Below, in pieces: positions 6,636-7,817 of a stretch of DNA of 7,817 nucleotides. Within the stretch, counting starts at the first letter, position 1. Each line of letters begins with the position of its first letter. Location of the stretch: positions 41,165-48,981 of the forward strand of contig WOYM01000090.1 in NCBI GenBank assembly GCA_011620785.1. Direction: 5' to 3'. A model generated the notes under the pieces. It had not been told where the DNA came from and made no database searches. It saw only the letters and a program-made list of their open reading frames with translations. Source of the DNA: Methanothrix sp. Its GTDB lineage: Archaea > Halobacteriota > Methanosarcinia > Methanotrichales > Methanotrichaceae. A program made the translations under genes and the position numbers.

Positions 6636-7715
6636 ATGAAAAAGATAAACAAAGCTGCAATTATGGTATTCCTATTTGCCATAGCATTGTCAGGCATAAC
6701 ATGCCCAAGCCTGTGCCAAGAGAGTCCTGTAGTGAGCATCATAGTAGATGCGGATATACCATCAAATCCCTCCTCAGAAGAGGTCAAAGCCGCGGGAGGT
6801 TCCCTGATAAATCAGATCAATGAGATAGATCCCTATAATCGAAATGTCACCATCTTTGTGAGCGGTGAGATGGCCACAGTCTATCGTTTGAGGATCACAT
6901 CTCTGGGAGCTATGAGCAACCACGAGCTTGCTCTCTATGGAAATAACACCGGAGAAAATCTGTCCTCGTTCTCGGCCGCTGAACAAGAAGAGATATTGAA
7001 GAATGCGAACAAACGCCTGTATAGCTGCTATGTATGCGGAGGCAAGCATGTTGATATCAAGGGCTTCCGACCGCAGGGCTTTGAGCAAAATGAGGATACA
7101 CTGCGAGTCCTGGAGAACTTAAGCATTATCTACAATGCCGGATTCCAGCAGGGCTTGATCTACATGCCTGGTCATGAGAATGATTCCTGGCCATATCTTA
7201 TTGAAGGCTCTAATATATACGCGGTTCCAATCAGCACGACAGACGTGAATGGAGAGAAAGCGGTTCTCTACGACAAATACATTAGGGATGATATGGGCCT
7301 CAGCGGCTCGCAATGGCAGGACCTATTGCAGTCCCAGTTCGACGAGAATGCCAAGGCAGGAGCGCCCACAGTCGTTATCTTCAGCAATCTGGTCTCAGGA
7401 GATGGAGATTTCCTTGATACCTATCGGAATTTCCTTAATTATGCCGAGTCACAGGGCGCTAGATTCTTGACCACATTCCAGCTGGTTGATATGACTGCAG
7501 CGAAGAATTTGGCCAGCTCTATTCCAGAGCTTGAAAAAGCACGGAAAGGCGCTGAAGATGTAAGTCCCGATGAAAAGGGAGCCATTGCGGATTGCCCGAC
7601 CTGCGACGATGCATCCAGTGGAAAAGGCGCATCGATTATCAGCTTCAGCATCAGGAAAAACGAATCATGCATAAACTGCACCCAGAATTCCACAAATTTC
7701 ACAGAGGTGGTTTAG
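6636..7715 (+). CDS. Exported NodB/polysaccharide-deacetylase-like protein, probably catalytically degenerate (359 aa)
   Basis: A signal peptide (MKKINK, hydrophobic core ~7-22) ends near CPSLC(27). Several landmarks follow in the order of the NodB homology fold: SIIVDAD (D38, D40; strand 1), SNHELALYG (H96), GFRPQGF (R145), YNAGF (166-170), a late strand PTVVIFSN (244-251) and ARFLTTFQLVD. NodB enzymes deacetylate N-acetylated polysaccharides using a metal held by Asp and two His in H(S/T)xxH, with another His in a late L-x-H motif. Here the second His position is Leu100 (Tyr101 next to it), and the late motif reads FSN. This suggests loss of classical activity, unless H138 or H180 substitutes. 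C131-YV-C134 is followed by GG, and two more CxxC pairs lie near the end (C320/C323, C345/C348). The C-terminal ~70 residues are linker-like. The gene is transcribed divergently from the Ig-like protein genes. The fold call is fairly strong; the substrate is unknown. Confidence 0.75.
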   Translation: MKKINKAAIMVFLFAIALSGITCPSLCQESPVVSIIVDADIPSNPSSEEVKAAGGSLINQINEIDPYNRNVTIFVSGEMATVYRLRITSLGAMSNHELALYGNNTGENLSSFSAAEQEEILKNANKRLYSCYVCGGKHVDIKGFRPQGFEQNEDTLRVLENLSIIYNAGFQQGLIYMPGHENDSWPYLIEGSNIYAVPISTTDVNGEKAVLYDKYIRDDMGLSGSQWQDLLQSQFDENAKAGAPTVVIFSNLVSGDGDFLDTYRNFLNYAESQGARFLTTFQLVDMTAAKNLASSIPELEKARKGAEDVSPDEKGAIADCPTCDDASSGKGASIISFSIRKNESCINCTQNSTNFTEVV

Positions 7716-7736
7716 GTATTTTGTCCAAATAGGTGA

Positions 7737-7746
7737 TTATATAAAT
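7737..7746 (+). promoter_or_regulatory. TATA box upstream of a gene at the right edge
   Basis: TTATATAAAT lies 22 bases after the stop of the deacetylase-like gene. Transcription would start near 7767, which implies a new rightward gene starting at the window edge. Confidence 0.4.
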
Positions 7747-7759
7747 CGGACCAGGAGAA

Positions 7760-7817
7760 ATGCGGCTCTTCGCTAATTTTTATGGGCAACCTCAGGATAT
7801 CGAACCCAAGGTTCATG
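7760..7817 (+). CDS. Possible start of a rightward gene (truncated by window edge)
   Basis: Two frames are open to the edge. ATG at 7760 (MRLFANFYGQPQDIEPKVH) follows AGGAGA with only about two bases of spacing. ATG at 7782 (MGNLRISNPRFM) lies about 15 bases after the start site predicted from the TATA box at 7737-7746, but has no ribosome site. The promoter geometry favours the second and the ribosome site the first. About 19 residues are too few to assign a family or choose a frame. Confidence 0.25.
   Translation, partial: MRLFANFYGQPQDIEPKVH

Noticed and set aside
1..7817. Mobile element, CRISPR array or defence island
   Set aside because: I found no transposase or integrase motifs, long terminal inverted repeats, spaced palindromic repeat arrays or nuclease/helicase motifs.

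Overview
The window looks like a chromosomal piece of a methanogenic archaeon, most likely a Methanothrix (Methanosaeta)-type member of the Methanosarcinales. The evidence is compositional and by family, not a database match. Promoters carry archaeal TATA boxes (TATAAATA, TTTAAAAAA). Start sites either have GGTGAG/GAGGTG Shine-Dalgarno sequences or appear leaderless. Nearly every gene encodes an exported protein of the DUF11/Ig-like surface type common in these filamentous, sheathed methanogens. I see no RNA gene, CRISPR array, insertion sequence or integrase.

Layout. Bases 1-212 hold the C-terminal end of a pentapeptide-repeat protein, closed by a hairpin over its stop codon. Bases 275-574 (+) encode a 99-residue secreted protein of unknown function. 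Bases 575-720 form a convergent spacer in which I recognise nothing. Bases 721-6387 (-) hold three genes for exported proteins, transcribed leftward. In transcription order they are a 250-residue protein with two Ig-like domains (6387-5635), a 289-residue cysteine-rich protein (start corrected to 5488; stop 4619), and a 1301-residue glycoprotein-like giant with five DUF11-type domains (4626-721). A hairpin plus T-run terminator and a new promoter between the first two suggest two transcription units. The last two genes overlap by 8 bases (ATGATTAA) and are probably translationally coupled. A 248-base AT-rich divergent promoter region (6388-6635) separates them from a rightward gene (6636-7715) for an exported NodB/polysaccharide-deacetylase-like protein that appears to lack several catalytic residues. 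A possible start of another gene lies at the right edge.

Working model (inference): this is a cell-surface or sheath locus. The three leftward proteins share a related Ig-like module with conserved cysteines and could assemble outside the membrane, with the giant protein as a long glycosylated stalk. The NodB-like protein may bind rather than cut a surface polysaccharide. The points most worth checking are a DUF11 domain apparently split by a ~175-residue insertion, the uncharacterised ~300-residue region with two EHGSGxY motifs, the cysteine-rich C-terminus without an anchor, and the degenerate deacetylase.
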